The position numbers and the translations under genes are program-made. This document shows, in pieces, positions 50,432-59,012 of a stretch of DNA of 64,000 nucleotides. How positions within the stretch are numbered: position 1 is the stretch's first letter; every line of letters begins with the position of its first letter. Source of the stretch: Candidatus Viridilinea mediisalina (GTDB taxonomy: Bacteria; Chloroflexota; Chloroflexia; Chloroflexales; Chloroflexaceae); NCBI RefSeq assembly GCF_002532535.1, contig NZ_NQWI01000006.1, positions 31,328 to 95,327 on the forward strand, in the 5' to 3' direction. Under the pieces are notes generated by a model. That model was not told where the DNA came from and made no database searches. It saw only the letters and a program-made list of their open reading frames with translations.

Positions 50432-51937
50432 CTATTGCTCCTTATCTGTAGCATCGAGTTGCAACGTCTCATCGGGCAGCGGATTATCAACCAACCAATC
50501 CTTCAACCGCTCAACCATCCGAATCAGCACCAGATCGCGAGCCAGCCGCCAATCGGGGCGCAGCATATCATCACCCTCCATAAAGACCAGCAGGTAGCCA
50601 TCGAGATCAAAGAGCGTATCCTGGCCTTGCGTCAACTTGGTGTAGGCGATATTGGTCTTACTCAACAGATTAAGAAACTTGTACGTCTCTCGTTCAGTAA
50701 AGAACTGCCGAAAGAACTGCTTCCCCCCCTGACGACGCGTATAGTCCGCGAGCTTATCGCCGAGCAGCCTAATCTGCTCAACCCGTTCCTCATGCATGGT
50801 CAACACCTCCTTCAGAAAAAGCTCCACCAGCGGCCATGTAATCAACTCCCGTTCACGCTGCGGCGAATAGTTCCTGCGCGGATCGTCTTCGTAGCGCGAG
50901 GGGCTAGGCACCCGCAGAAAATAGGTACGAATAAAACGGGCAGCCTGTTGCGGCAGCGTAAAGAGATCCTCAAAGAGATAGTTATGGCGCGGCGGCGGCA
51001 GATCAGCCGCAGCCCCCTTCTTCGTCCGCTTTGCCACCACCTGTTGCCAACCCCGCGCCACCACCTGCTGCCAGACATCCTTGTAGGCTGGCGCGTAGAC
51101 GGCGCGCAGGAAGCTCGTAATCTGCAACGGCAGATGGTAGATCACCAACTGCGGCGACTTACCATTGTTAAAGTTGTAAGCCGTAAGCGAAGCTGCCGTC
51201 TCACTACGGCGCTGCTCACGCACACGCTGTCCTTCAATCTCCAACAACACCTCAACCAGCAGCGTCTTCAAGGCACGCGGCGCACTCGGCAACTTATCCT
51301 CACCCGCTGCCTGCATCTGCGTTACGGCTGCGACATTCTGCGCCCGGAATTTGTGGGCAAAAGCCAACGTCAACGCTTCGCTATCGGCATGCACCGCCAA
51401 CAGCCCCACGCCCACCTTCGCGCAACCCAGCGGCATAAACTGCAACGCCAAGAGCGCCTGGGGCGCAATCGGCAGACCGGGATCACCACCAGCAAAAAAG
51501 TTAATCGCCTCATCACCCTGCAAGAGCGGCATCTGATTCCGTCCCACACGCCCCGCCTGGAGCTTACCCGAAAGCTCGTGGGCGGCAGCAGGCAAGCCCG
51601 TAAAGACACAACGCTCGTCACTCGTAGTGCTCGCATCCTCCCATTGACGCACATGCAGCCGCGCCCAACGCTCACGCGTCTTCAAACGCTCCGCCCGCTT
51701 CTCCGCCGTCAAATTGGGCTTATCGGGATTAAAAGCATCCTGAATAAACCAAGCATTCGCCGTAAAAGCCATCGTCAAATGGCCACGCAGCGGCGGACGC
51801 ACATAATTGGCCTCAATATAGCGCGCCACCTGATCAAAATCCTGCTCAGTTAGCTCGGCAAACGAAGCCTTACCAACATACGTCGCCATCGCCGCCAGAC
51901 CAACATCAACAAAAGGGTGTCCGGTATAGGTCAGCAT
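50432..51937 (-). CDS. cas8b1: Cas8b1/Cst1, type I-B Cascade large subunit
   Basis: A 501-residue protein recognised from its N-terminus MLTYTGHPFVDVGLAAMATYVGK and from its position ahead of cst2-cas5-cas3. Cst1 proteins are the large subunit that recognises the PAM. The family was named for two CXXC motifs, but here the usual zinc-binding region reads ERCVFTGLPA with a single cysteine, and I find no CXXC pair, so the metal site seems lost. The C-terminal half is helical with many charged residues. AGGAGG lies about 11 nt upstream of the ATG. Subtype I-B is supported by the Cst1/Cst2 pair. Confidence 0.85.
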   Translation of the reverse strand: MLTYTGHPFVDVGLAAMATYVGKASFAELTEQDFDQVARYIEANYVRPPLRGHLTMAFTANAWFIQDAFNPDKPNLTAEKRAERLKTRERWARLHVRQWEDASTTSDERCVFTGLPAAAHELSGKLQAGRVGRNQMPLLQGDEAINFFAGGDPGLPIAPQALLALQFMPLGCAKVGVGLLAVHADSEALTLAFAHKFRAQNVAAVTQMQAAGEDKLPSAPRALKTLLVEVLLEIEGQRVREQRRSETAASLTAYNFNNGKSPQLVIYHLPLQITSFLRAVYAPAYKDVWQQVVARGWQQVVAKRTKKGAAADLPPPRHNYLFEDLFTLPQQAARFIRTYFLRVPSPSRYEDDPRRNYSPQRERELITWPLVELFLKEVLTMHEERVEQIRLLGDKLADYTRRQGGKQFFRQFFTERETYKFLNLLSKTNIAYTKLTQGQDTLFDLDGYLLVFMEGDDMLRPDWRLARDLVLIRMVERLKDWLVDNPLPDETLQLDATDKEQ

Positions 51938-51970
51938 ACGTTGCTACACCTCCTGAATGCATCTAAGGCA

Positions 51971-52029
51971 AGGAAGCAGGAAATAGGAAATAGGAAATAG
52001 GAAATAGGAAGCAGGAAGCAGGAAATAGG
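51971..52029. repeat. Heptamer tandem repeat (AGGAAAT/AGGAAGC) upstream of cas8b1
   Basis: About eight 7-bp units begin only 34 bp upstream of the cas8b1 start. With the adjacent octamer array they form nearly the whole csx15-cas8b1 gap. Confidence 0.85.
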
Positions 52030-52076
52030 GCTGTGGTTTTTGCGCTATTGCGTTTTTGCATTTGAGCGCCAAACCT

Positions 52077-52168
52077 TCGCGTCCTCGCCTCCTCGCGCCC
52101 TCGCCTCCTCGCCTCCTCGCCTCCTCGCGTCCTCGCGTCCTCGCGTCCTCGCCTCCTCGCCTCCTCGC
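52077..52168. repeat. Octamer tandem repeat (CTCGCCTC/CTCGCGTC)
   Basis: About 11 consecutive 8-bp units, alternating CTCGCCTC and CTCGCGTC, start 7 bp after the stop of the csx15-like gene. The pyrimidine strand is on the + side, so the RNA of the leftward operon would carry a purine-rich GAGGCGAG tract. Confidence 0.85.
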
Positions 52169-52175
52169 CAATAGA

Positions 52176-52559
52176 TCAGCGCCGTCCCCGGGCCGCCTCG
52201 CGCACCGCCTGGAGATTCAGCACCTCACCAACCTCATAGCGCGTTGGCGTACTATTGGCCACCGGGCGAACATGCAACAGCGCCGGAAAGCTGCCGCAGC
52301 GCCCGTGAACTTCAGCGATCAAGGCCAAGGCCACGGGGGCCAAAGCGGGCGGATTGATAAGCAGCGGCGTCGTCTGCCACTCCATCGGACTCAAGCCCGC
52401 CGCATCGGCCAGTTCACACGCAACCTCGTCTAAGGGCCGCGCCCGATCAACCTGGCTCGCCAAATCACGCACGGCCACCGGATCGGGCAGCAGCGCCGCC
52501 AAGCGTGCGATCTGCTCCTTGTTGAGCGGGTGGCTATAGTTGAGAAGAAGGATGCTCAT
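52176..52559 (-). CDS. csx15: Csx15-like small CRISPR-associated protein (possible ring nuclease)
   Basis: A 127-residue protein starting at 52559 (AAAGGA 7 nt upstream). SILLLNYSHPLNKEQIARL at the N-terminus, EWQTTPLLINPPALAPVAL in the middle and AEVHGRCGSFPALLHVRPV near the C-terminus recall the Csx15 family found with type III loci in Chloroflexota. Csx15 has been grouped with CARF-related proteins predicted to degrade cyclic oligoadenylate; that activity is not shown by this sequence. The location between a WYL regulator and type I-B genes, with two CARF effectors upstream, fits a role in ending the cOA signal. The family call rests on recalled motifs. Confidence 0.65.
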   Translation of the reverse strand: MSILLLNYSHPLNKEQIARLAALLPDPVAVRDLASQVDRARPLDEVACELADAAGLSPMEWQTTPLLINPPALAPVALALIAEVHGRCGSFPALLHVRPVANSTPTRYEVGEVLNLQAVREAARGRR

Positions 52560-52572
52560 GGGTATTCCTTTA

Positions 52573-53598
52573 CTACGTGTTGTACGCCTCCGCCATACCA
52601 CGAATACTCTCACGGATCATGGCGACCAGTTCAGGTGGTTCGTGGACAACACAATGTTCGCGGTAGCGCAAGAGAATCTGGCGTGCCTGCCAGAGATTAT
52701 TACATTCGGCGTGGATCTCCGCCGAGCCATCGGGCAAAAAGTGGACATCGCTCGGCTGAAACCAGAGTGCAATATCGCGCTGACGGGCCACCGCAGCGCT
52801 TAGGGTGTAGTGCAGGCGGTAGCGCGGACGGGGCGGGGTAAGAGGCGGCAAGACGTTTGGTAGGATCTGGATACTATCGGCCACAATCCGCTCCATGCGA
52901 TAGAGTTGGTAGTGGGGCGCAATGCTCGCATCGCCACAATCGATACAGTAGGCATCAAGGTAGTTATGGCCATCACGAAAGATGATCTTATAGGGCGCAA
53001 CGCGATGGATAACCACCCGATCATCACTGGCAAAGGTGGAGCGATAGGCAAAACTGATCTGCTGCCGTCCCAGCGCGCGGCGCACCCGTGCCAGCGTCTC
53101 TGGCTCCAGCGAGCGTGAAGGGCGAGGCAGCTCAAGGCGCACCATCCCATCATCACGATCCACCACCTGACGCCGTTCAGGGGGCAGCAGGGCCACAATG
53201 CGATCAAGCAGCGCCGCCACCGATGTCGCATAAGGCAGGCTACTATCATCAAACCAACTCAACAGAAACGCCAACGCCTCCAGATCATCATCGGGCAGAT
53301 CGAGCAGCGCCAAGCGCCCATAGTCACTGAGATAGAAGCAGCCGCCCACACGATCAATAGTACAACCAAACTCCTCGCGCAGCGCCGCGAGATCGTGGCG
53401 CAGAGCGGTACGCGCATCGGGCGGATAGATATCCTCAGCATCACCCGCCTGATTAAAGAAGGCACGCGTATCAGCCATAAGCGTCGGCGCATCCGCCGGG
53501 CCACGCACGAGGCGCCGCACCAGAAAGAGCCGCCGATGGAACGTGCGCCACGAATCGCGCTTGGTACCGCCACGGCGGGGGGAAGAAGCATTGGACAT
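52573..53598 (-). CDS. WYL-domain transcriptional regulator of the CRISPR locus
   Basis: A 341-residue regulator. The N-terminal 60 residues (RTFHRRLFLVRRLVRGPADAP) form a probable winged HTH, and the central part has the PafB/C-like layout ending in the WYL segment FRDGHNYLDAYCIDCG followed by YQLYRMERI (about 218-250), where the conserved Tyr and Arg residues contact a ligand. WYL proteins often repress or activate CRISPR and other defence operons and may sense nucleic acid. It is embedded in the leftward operon 13 nt ahead of csx15. A conserved element upstream of cmr2 and the CARF/HEPN gene is a candidate target. Confidence 0.85.
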   Translation of the reverse strand: MSNASSPRRGGTKRDSWRTFHRRLFLVRRLVRGPADAPTLMADTRAFFNQAGDAEDIYPPDARTALRHDLAALREEFGCTIDRVGGCFYLSDYGRLALLDLPDDDLEALAFLLSWFDDSSLPYATSVAALLDRIVALLPPERRQVVDRDDGMVRLELPRPSRSLEPETLARVRRALGRQQISFAYRSTFASDDRVVIHRVAPYKIIFRDGHNYLDAYCIDCGDASIAPHYQLYRMERIVADSIQILPNVLPPLTPPRPRYRLHYTLSAAVARQRDIALWFQPSDVHFLPDGSAEIHAECNNLWQARQILLRYREHCVVHEPPELVAMIRESIRGMAEAYNT

Positions 53599-53630
53599 AG
53601 GGAGAGCCTCATAAAGAGAATCTTGAAGGG

Positions 53631-53668
53631 GAGGGGTTCGGGGAGGGCAAAGCCCTCCCCGAAAACCC
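53631..53668. repeat. GGGGAGGGG...CCC palindromic element
   Basis: A relative of the element at 9721-9765, with GGGGAGGGC-AAA-GCCCTCCCC at its centre, lying in the 80-bp gap between the CARF/HEPN stop and the WYL start. Confidence 0.7.
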
Positions 53669-53678
53669 TACCCACCAT

Positions 53679-55010
53679 TTACGGAAGTGGCATGAAGGTC
53701 GCACGCTGCAAGCTCGCTTGCCAATCTACCTGCTGCACCGCACACCAGTGCGCGATCACCTCATCAACCACCGCCTTGAAGTCATCGTAATCGCCGCTGC
53801 TAATAAAAGCAAAACCATGTGCCAAAAGACTCTGGTTGCGATTCTCAGCACCTTGCTGGATGCGGCTCAGATCACAGCGTGTGCCAAACGCATCGCCGAT
53901 CACCCTGAGAATATCGTAGCCTTGGCCTAAGGTGATCTTACTCCACCCGGCTTTTGGGTTACGCAGCAAATCTGCGAGATCAGGAAACTGTCCCGTTAAG
54001 CGACGCATCGGATCGCGCGCCCACTCGGTACAGACGCCATGGGTCGCCAGGCGCTGCTGGCTCATCAACTCAAGGCAACGGTAGAGCAGCAGCGCAGCAG
54101 TATCGCGCCGATCCTGATCGGCGCGGCGCAATGCATTGCTATAGAGCGTTGCCAGCAACGCCCCCGCCACTCGCGGATCGGCCAGCAGCCGCACCTGTGC
54201 TGTAGCAAACTGCTGCATGTTCGATCGATGCTTAGGAAGTTCAACCAACGGACGCACCGTCGTAATCAGATCAATCTGCTCGGCCAAGCATTGCTGTTGC
54301 GCTTGGTTCAACGCCGGGTGCTGCTGGATCGAGTGCAACTCAGCCTCCGCCGCAGCAAGATTAAAGGCATCCCAGAGAGCGTAGGCATGCGCCATAGCGG
54401 CACAGAGCTTATAGTCGTGACGTAGAGGCACCCGTCCGACAAGCTCAGTAAAGACCCGGTGCGCCCCATCATAGTCGTGGGCGTCATAGAGGCGACGGGC
54501 TTCAGCCTCTTCCAGATCGCCAAAGACGACGTAGGGGTCAGATGGCAGCACAAGGCCTTGCGTCCCTGGTTGCGGCACATTTCGGCCATTGGCATCAGGC
54601 GCAAACTCGCTCTCTATATAGAGCGTGGTGATCTTGAGTACATAGGCCGCCTTCGCCAGACCAACCGACATAAGCTTTGTACCACCCGTCACATCAACCG
54701 CAATCTGCTCACGCGGCAGATCGGACCACGCATCGATGATCTTACGCAGCGAACCATACATCTGGAGAATATTGCTGTGATCATCAGGCGGCTGCTCCCA
54801 GTGGGTGGCATCAGTCGCAAGCAGTTGCGCGACTTTCTGGGACATACCACGTGTATCTGGGGTCAGCAAAAAAGCTACCCGTGCAGGTTGTAAAGCGCCA
54901 ATTAAGAGCGCCGCCGTCGTGGCTTGTAAGCTGCCTGGGATGATCAAACCGGCGACCTGTTGACTGCCAACCTTTTCCCGGAAACGGCGTAATTCTTCTT
55001 GGAAATCCAT
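53679..55010 (-). CDS. CARF-domain effector with HEPN-like ribonuclease motif (TIGR02710-like)
   Basis: A 443-residue protein. The N-terminal Rossmann-like CARF domain carries VDVTGGTKLMSVG (Asp106 to about 117), the nucleotide-sensing loop of Csm6/Csx1-type proteins. Residues 170-443 are helical; near the C-terminus RNQSLLAH (Arg391 to His398) fits the R-X4-6-H signature of HEPN ribonucleases. It is therefore probably switched on by cyclic oligoadenylate made by Cas10 to cut RNA non-specifically. AGGAGG lies just upstream of the ATG at 55010. The resemblance to TIGR02710 is from recalled motifs; the HEPN reading is less certain than the CARF reading. Confidence 0.8.
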   Translation of the reverse strand: MDFQEELRRFREKVGSQQVAGLIIPGSLQATTAALLIGALQPARVAFLLTPDTRGMSQKVAQLLATDATHWEQPPDDHSNILQMYGSLRKIIDAWSDLPREQIAVDVTGGTKLMSVGLAKAAYVLKITTLYIESEFAPDANGRNVPQPGTQGLVLPSDPYVVFGDLEEAEARRLYDAHDYDGAHRVFTELVGRVPLRHDYKLCAAMAHAYALWDAFNLAAAEAELHSIQQHPALNQAQQQCLAEQIDLITTVRPLVELPKHRSNMQQFATAQVRLLADPRVAGALLATLYSNALRRADQDRRDTAALLLYRCLELMSQQRLATHGVCTEWARDPMRRLTGQFPDLADLLRNPKAGWSKITLGQGYDILRVIGDAFGTRCDLSRIQQGAENRNQSLLAHGFAFISSGDYDDFKAVVDEVIAHWCAVQQVDWQASLQRATFMPLP

Positions 55011-55597
55011 GATTCGGAGACCTCCTAAAAATTCGGAACGCCCTCAAATTCGTAGACACCACATGTAGGGGCGTAGCAGCGGCCCATCCCACCGCTCATG
55101 GGCAGAAAGGAGAGCCCACGGGCCGCTGCTACGCCCTTCTTGATGCGCATCCAAGCCCCTCATATCACTCCATGATCTCAATGAGGAACTTGTGCCTTGG
55201 GAACGCGAACGAAGTGCCAAACGTGGATCGCCCCAGGGCACAGCAGCGATCTTTTCCTACGTTCCTTTGCGGCAATGCACGCTTACCACCAACCTAAGCA
55301 TAGCATAGCGATCCGTCACAAATGCGCCCAAAAGGGGGAGGATTGGAGGGTTTTGCCTCCTTTCACAAACATCTTAGGGAAGCGGATGTTGTTGATTGCC
55401 CCGTTGCGTTGCCACCCTGAGCGAAGGTTCGTAGGAACATTCCTATTTGCGCCGTAGGGAGTGCCGACGTTCGTCGGCTTCCCATCGCTGCCAAAGACCT
55501 CAGCCGACTAACGTCGGCACTACGATGCCTGCCCATGGACTATTCAGCATGACAGTTGGTGTGGTCATCATTGTCTATTGCTCCAAGGGTGTATCAT
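55011..55597. other. 587-bp non-coding region between the CARF/HEPN and Card1-like genes
   Basis: No gene is supported. It holds a perfect 17-bp inverted repeat (GGGCGTAGCAGCGGCCC, 55069-55085, against 55120-55136), a 19-bp inverted repeat with one mismatch (GTGCCGACGTTCGTCGGCT at 55461-55479 against about 55502-55520), and the conserved 40-nt element at 55293-55332. The inverted repeats look like interspersed elements. Confidence 0.7.
55293..55332 (-). promoter_or_regulatory. 40-nt element shared with the cmr2 upstream region (copy A)
   Basis: Matches 63519-63558 at 38 of 40 positions. On the minus strand it contains TTGGGC, 18 nt, then TATGCT, a plausible promoter, about 280 nt upstream of the CARF/HEPN gene. 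The two differing bases fall between these hexamers. Confidence 0.55.
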
Positions 55598-56482
55598 TCA
55601 CAACTTCGCTTGCACCGCCGCACGCAATTGACGCACCTCATCATCACTAATGACTTGATCTGCGCTATAACTCGGCAATTCAAGCAGCGTAATATTGCGT
55701 GCCTCGGCCAATTCCCTCAGGTTTGAGCGGGTATGATCCCAACGCTGATCGACAACGAGAAACTTAGCGGTATAGATGCCAAGATACTCACGGCCAGCAA
55801 TTGAGTTGAGTTGATCAATGCCCTTCTTCGAGTTTGAAGCCCCGCCAGTCTTCGCCTCGACAACCGCGACACGATTCCCGATGCGTACCATCAGGTCAAC
55901 ATCAAGCGCCCCGCTGAGCTTCACGCCAAGCACAACCTCATCAACCGCGTCACCCAATGCGGCAGCAATCGCCTGCTCAAAAGCGCCGCCTGTGTTTTTG
56001 GCAGGCCCTACGACGCTGTAGCTACCAAGATGCGCTTGCACATAATCCTGGATCGAAATTATGCCAGGAATCTCTTGCTGGTGCTCTAAGATCGGTTGGG
56101 AGCTATCATTCCATACATAGCGATACAACAGACTGCGCCGCCCTTCAGTCTGAAAGTAGAGAAAGGGCATCTGTAAGCGTTCAGCCAGACGATAGGCAGC
56201 AATGGACATCGCTTTGGTGCCCCATGTCAAGTTAAAGACGACTTGATCATACGCTTGAGGCTGCGCGTCAAAATCTTGCTGCATCTTCTGTTCAATCTGT
56301 GCGATGTCGTAGGGATCAACCGACAGAAGACGGGTTTGGGGTAATAGGCCACGCAAACGTTGGCTAACCCGTTCCGTGCGATCGGTAGGCACAAGAACCG
56401 TAGTGTGCGGTTCAAGAAAACGCACCGGGAGCAAATTGGGCAGTGGTTGTTCACCAACCAGAGCATACATGAGCGAATGCAT
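55598..56482 (-). CDS. CARF-PD-(D/E)XK nuclease, Card1/Can2-like (DUF1887)
   Basis: A 294-residue protein, shorter than many relatives. The N-terminal CARF domain has FNLTWGTKAMSIAAYRLA (about 83-100), a variant of the TGGTKxM ligand loop with Trp in place of the first Gly. The C-terminal half carries a PD-(D/E)XK nuclease core: Glu169 (GGAFEQAIAAAL), Asp196 (GALDVDLMV) and the Glu209-x-Lys211 pair (VAVVEAKTGG). Card1/Can2 enzymes are activated by cyclic tetra-adenylate to nick DNA and/or cut RNA. A strong GAGGAGGT lies 8 nt before the ATG. It follows cmr6 after a 231-bp gap. The specific clade needs a profile search. Confidence 0.85.
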   Translation of the reverse strand: MHSLMYALVGEQPLPNLLPVRFLEPHTTVLVPTDRTERVSQRLRGLLPQTRLLSVDPYDIAQIEQKMQQDFDAQPQAYDQVVFNLTWGTKAMSIAAYRLAERLQMPFLYFQTEGRRSLLYRYVWNDSSQPILEHQQEIPGIISIQDYVQAHLGSYSVVGPAKNTGGAFEQAIAAALGDAVDEVVLGVKLSGALDVDLMVRIGNRVAVVEAKTGGASNSKKGIDQLNSIAGREYLGIYTAKFLVVDQRWDHTRSNLRELAEARNITLLELPSYSADQVISDDEVRQLRAAVQAKL

Positions 56483-56553
56483 AGTTGTACCTCCTCAGTC
56501 ACTTATGAATCTGCACCACCGCATTGCAACACCAAGAATCTTGATGCCTTCCC

Positions 56554-56578
56554 CCCTCTCCCACAACGTGGGAGAGGC
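56554..56578. repeat. Hairpin in the cmr6-Card1 gap
   Basis: CCTCTCCCAC and its exact complement around AAC (56555-56577). No T-run follows on the minus strand, so complete termination after cmr6 is not evident; the rest of the 231-bp gap shows nothing else recognisable. Confidence 0.55.
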
Positions 56579-56713
56579 GATGCCCTGAGCGTAGTCGAAG
56601 GGGGCAGGGGGTGAGGGCCATTACGTGGCAGCCCCATAGCTTATCCGTAGCTTCAAGGTGGCATCACCTCTTCCTTCACTCCTTTGCCCTCTGTTGCGGC
56701 AACGCACGCCATC

Positions 56714-57733
56714 CTAACCCACCCACCCCTGCACCGTCTGGTACCACGGGCGCTTCGCAGTCTGCTCTTCACGTTTAGCCTCGCGCACCTTGGCAATAAT
56801 TGCTGCGGCAATGCGCGCCCGTTGTGTTGGGCCAACCTCCAGCGCGACCGCTTGGTGGTAAAACTTTTCGATCTCAGTAGCTACCCGTTTTGGCGGCAAA
56901 GCATTGAGCAGCTTCAACAACTCATCAACCTGCGCCACCGCTGGATCAACCGGCGCTGCGTCGGCGTTCCCCTGCCCAATTCCCGCCACCCTCTCCACAC
57001 GCATGCGCCCGTAGCCGCTGGAGGTCTTTGCGCCAATGCCGAGCTCTTGGAGGGCAGCGGCCAGCAGATCAAAGACGCGCTCAACCCACGCCGCAGAGGG
57101 GCCGTCGAGTGCCAACAGATAGCGCCCCGTTGCACTCAGAAAGGGCACCGGGATGGGGCTATCCCAATCAGCGGGGGGGTTCGGCTGGTCGCTGTTGTAG
57201 TAGTTTTGGTGGTGTACCGTGAGCACGTCTGGGCGCAGCGGACAGTCGCCTGGGCTTAAACTAGGGATGTAGAGCGCATCGAAAAAGGTGATGTAGCCGG
57301 CTGCCCCAGTATGACCACCACGGCCAAACACGGTTGTGTAGGCGCTTCCATCCGCTGCCCACTCGCCGCTCAGGAAACGACGGGCATAGGCTGCCGCCAA
57401 GCCCTTGAGGGCACTGCCTGGAATGTAGGGAACGCCGTAGGTGCGGTGTAGGCTGATGGCGGTCTCGATAACGCTCTCCGCCCCCAGCCCAAGCACCATG
57501 CGTCCTTCGACAATCCCAACTCGTGGGCGTATGCCGCGCGCTATCAGGCTAGCTTCCCAGCGGGCGAAAGCGTGCGGATAGAGTGCGGGTATGCCGATCT
57601 CGGCGGTTTTCGCTACGTGGCTCGCCTCTCGCGTTGCATCATCACCAGGTGCCCAACAATCAAACCAAAGACCGGCATGTTCCACCTCTTGGTTCCCGAT
57701 GCGGCGCAGCGCAGCGCGTGGATTGAAGGTCAT
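56714..57733 (-). CDS. cmr6: Cmr6 (type III-B RAMP subunit)
   Basis: A 339-residue RAMP protein. SVIETAISLHRTYGVPYIPGSALKGLAAAYAR (residues about 85-116, shown as motif) contains the conserved PGSALKG of Cmr6, and GAKTSSGYGRMRVE (about 243-256) is the C-terminal glycine-rich RAMP motif. It caps the Cmr filament next to Cmr1. The start is 2 nt after the cmr5 stop, with GGGGAGGAG upstream of the ATG. It is the last cmr gene, completing cmr2-3-1-4-5-6. Confidence 0.93.
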   Translation of the reverse strand: MTFNPRAALRRIGNQEVEHAGLWFDCWAPGDDATREASHVAKTAEIGIPALYPHAFARWEASLIARGIRPRVGIVEGRMVLGLGAESVIETAISLHRTYGVPYIPGSALKGLAAAYARRFLSGEWAADGSAYTTVFGRGGHTGAAGYITFFDALYIPSLSPGDCPLRPDVLTVHHQNYYNSDQPNPPADWDSPIPVPFLSATGRYLLALDGPSAAWVERVFDLLAAALQELGIGAKTSSGYGRMRVERVAGIGQGNADAAPVDPAVAQVDELLKLLNALPPKRVATEIEKFYHQAVALEVGPTQRARIAAAIIAKVREAKREEQTAKRPWYQTVQGWVG

Positions 57734-57735
57734 GG

Positions 57736-58098
57736 CTACTCCTCCCCGCTGGTAGCGTCGTCAATCTTGAGTACCGATTGGGCGAAGCGTTTGAACCAGA
57801 GCAACGCCGCCAGCGCTTCACGGGTCAGGAGCATATATTCGCCAAGCTGCGCCTGACGACTGCGCACTACCAGTGCTGGTTGTTGGATCGCCGCAGCCAA
57901 ATCGCTGATCAGTTGCAGTTGATGCACATCATTGCGCGCCTCGACAAAGGCGAGGGCTTGCGCCAAACCAGCAGTGCGAATCAGCACGGGAAGTTTGTGG
58001 GCCATTGAGCCATACTTTTGGGCATCGCCACCCTGCTGCTTAAACGCCGTAACCCGTTCATAGACAGCGGCAGCCAATTTTTGGTCGCGGGTATGCAT
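57736..58098 (-). CDS. cmr5: Cmr5 (type III-B small subunit)
   Basis: A 120-residue all-helical protein beginning MHTRDQKLAAAVYERVTAF, with YGSMAHKLPVLIRTAGLAQALAFVEA (about 29-54, quoted as motif), which matches the Cmr5 core. It forms the minor filament of the Cmr complex beside Cmr4. It lies 11 nt after cmr4 and 2 nt before cmr6. Confidence 0.93.
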   Translation of the reverse strand: MHTRDQKLAAAVYERVTAFKQQGGDAQKYGSMAHKLPVLIRTAGLAQALAFVEARNDVHQLQLISDLAAAIQQPALVVRSRQAQLGEYMLLTREALAALLWFKRFAQSVLKIDDATSGEE

Positions 58099-58109
58099 GT
58101 CTTCTGCTC

Positions 58110-59009
58110 CTACAACAACTGGACACGGCAGAGTCCGCGTCCAACCGAAGCTTTGCCGCCAAACTGTAGCGCGTGCTGCGTGAGCCGTTCCAGGTTGGCA
58201 GAGATCGTCTCGGCAGTCAACCGCTGGTTATGCTTATTTGTCACCGGCGCGGCAACGACAAGCCCAGCTAGGATGGTCTCGGTGGGCAGCGCCTCTTCAT
58301 ACCAGAGCCCCCCTTTAATGACGGTCTTGCGCTCATCCTCAAGGCGCACCCGTGCGACCACTTCAGTTGCGGTGTTCAACAAGAAATCAAGAATGTCGTC
58401 ACGTACAATGCAGAGACGCGCTTTGAGCGCCCCTTGCCAGTAGGCAGCATCGGGTAGCGTGTCAGGGAAGAGCTTGGGTGCCAGCCATTCAGCCCAAATG
58501 CTTGCTTCTGGCGAAGGCTTCACTGCGAGATCAAGATCTTCAAGTACCACTAAGTCGGTGCCCGACACAACCAATTGGCTACTCTCGTCGCAGACGATAG
58601 CCTGCTCACTCTTGGGTTGGGTAGTAGGTTCGGGCGCCTCCGTCGGTACATCCGCCACCCCTGCATCACGCGCATCACGCGCAAAACGGCGCAGCACATA
58701 GGGCGAAGTGACCCACGCGAAAGTACCCGCAAGACTCCGTACCGGCATGAGCAGCAAGCGCTGATCCGAGAAGCGCACAGAGCTAGCATGGTCTTCACTA
58801 CCTGTCGTCTCAAGGCCAAACATAAGTTGCCGCTGCTCATCGGCAATGCCTGATGTATCACGCAGCGTCCCCTTGAGCGACGAGCCGGGCAGATAGGGCA
58901 GGCCAGTCGCCTTTTCGCGGGCAATCGGCAGATCGATCACGCCAACCCCCTGGCCAGTACCAGCGTGCAGCGGCGAGAGCGCATGAACAAACAGAAGACG
59001 TGTACTCAT
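58110..59009 (-). CDS. cmr4: Cmr4 (type III-B backbone, target-RNA nuclease)
   Basis: A 299-residue RAMP protein. The N-terminus runs LLFVHALSPLHAGTGQGVG, followed by Asp26 in VIDLPIARE, the position of the catalytic Asp in characterised Cmr4, and then LPYLPGSSLKGTLRD. Cmr4 polymerises along the crRNA and cuts bound target RNA at 6-nt intervals. The stop of cmr1 is 3 nt before its ATG. The nuclease residue is retained, so target-RNA cleavage, and with it timing of cOA synthesis, should work. Confidence 0.95.
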   Translation of the reverse strand: MSTRLLFVHALSPLHAGTGQGVGVIDLPIAREKATGLPYLPGSSLKGTLRDTSGIADEQRQLMFGLETTGSEDHASSVRFSDQRLLLMPVRSLAGTFAWVTSPYVLRRFARDARDAGVADVPTEAPEPTTQPKSEQAIVCDESSQLVVSGTDLVVLEDLDLAVKPSPEASIWAEWLAPKLFPDTLPDAAYWQGALKARLCIVRDDILDFLLNTATEVVARVRLEDERKTVIKGGLWYEEALPTETILAGLVVAAPVTNKHNQRLTAETISANLERLTQHALQFGGKASVGRGLCRVQLL

Positions 59010-59012
59010 GAA

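Noticed and set aside
50381..51853. 490-residue + strand ORF opposite cas8b1
   Set aside because: Antisense shadow, extremely rich in Arg, Gln, Leu and His; cas8b1 on the other strand has clear family similarity.
52077..52168. A second CRISPR-like array between csx15 and cas8b1
   Set aside because: The 8-bp units are head-to-tail with no spacers, so it is a simple tandem repeat.
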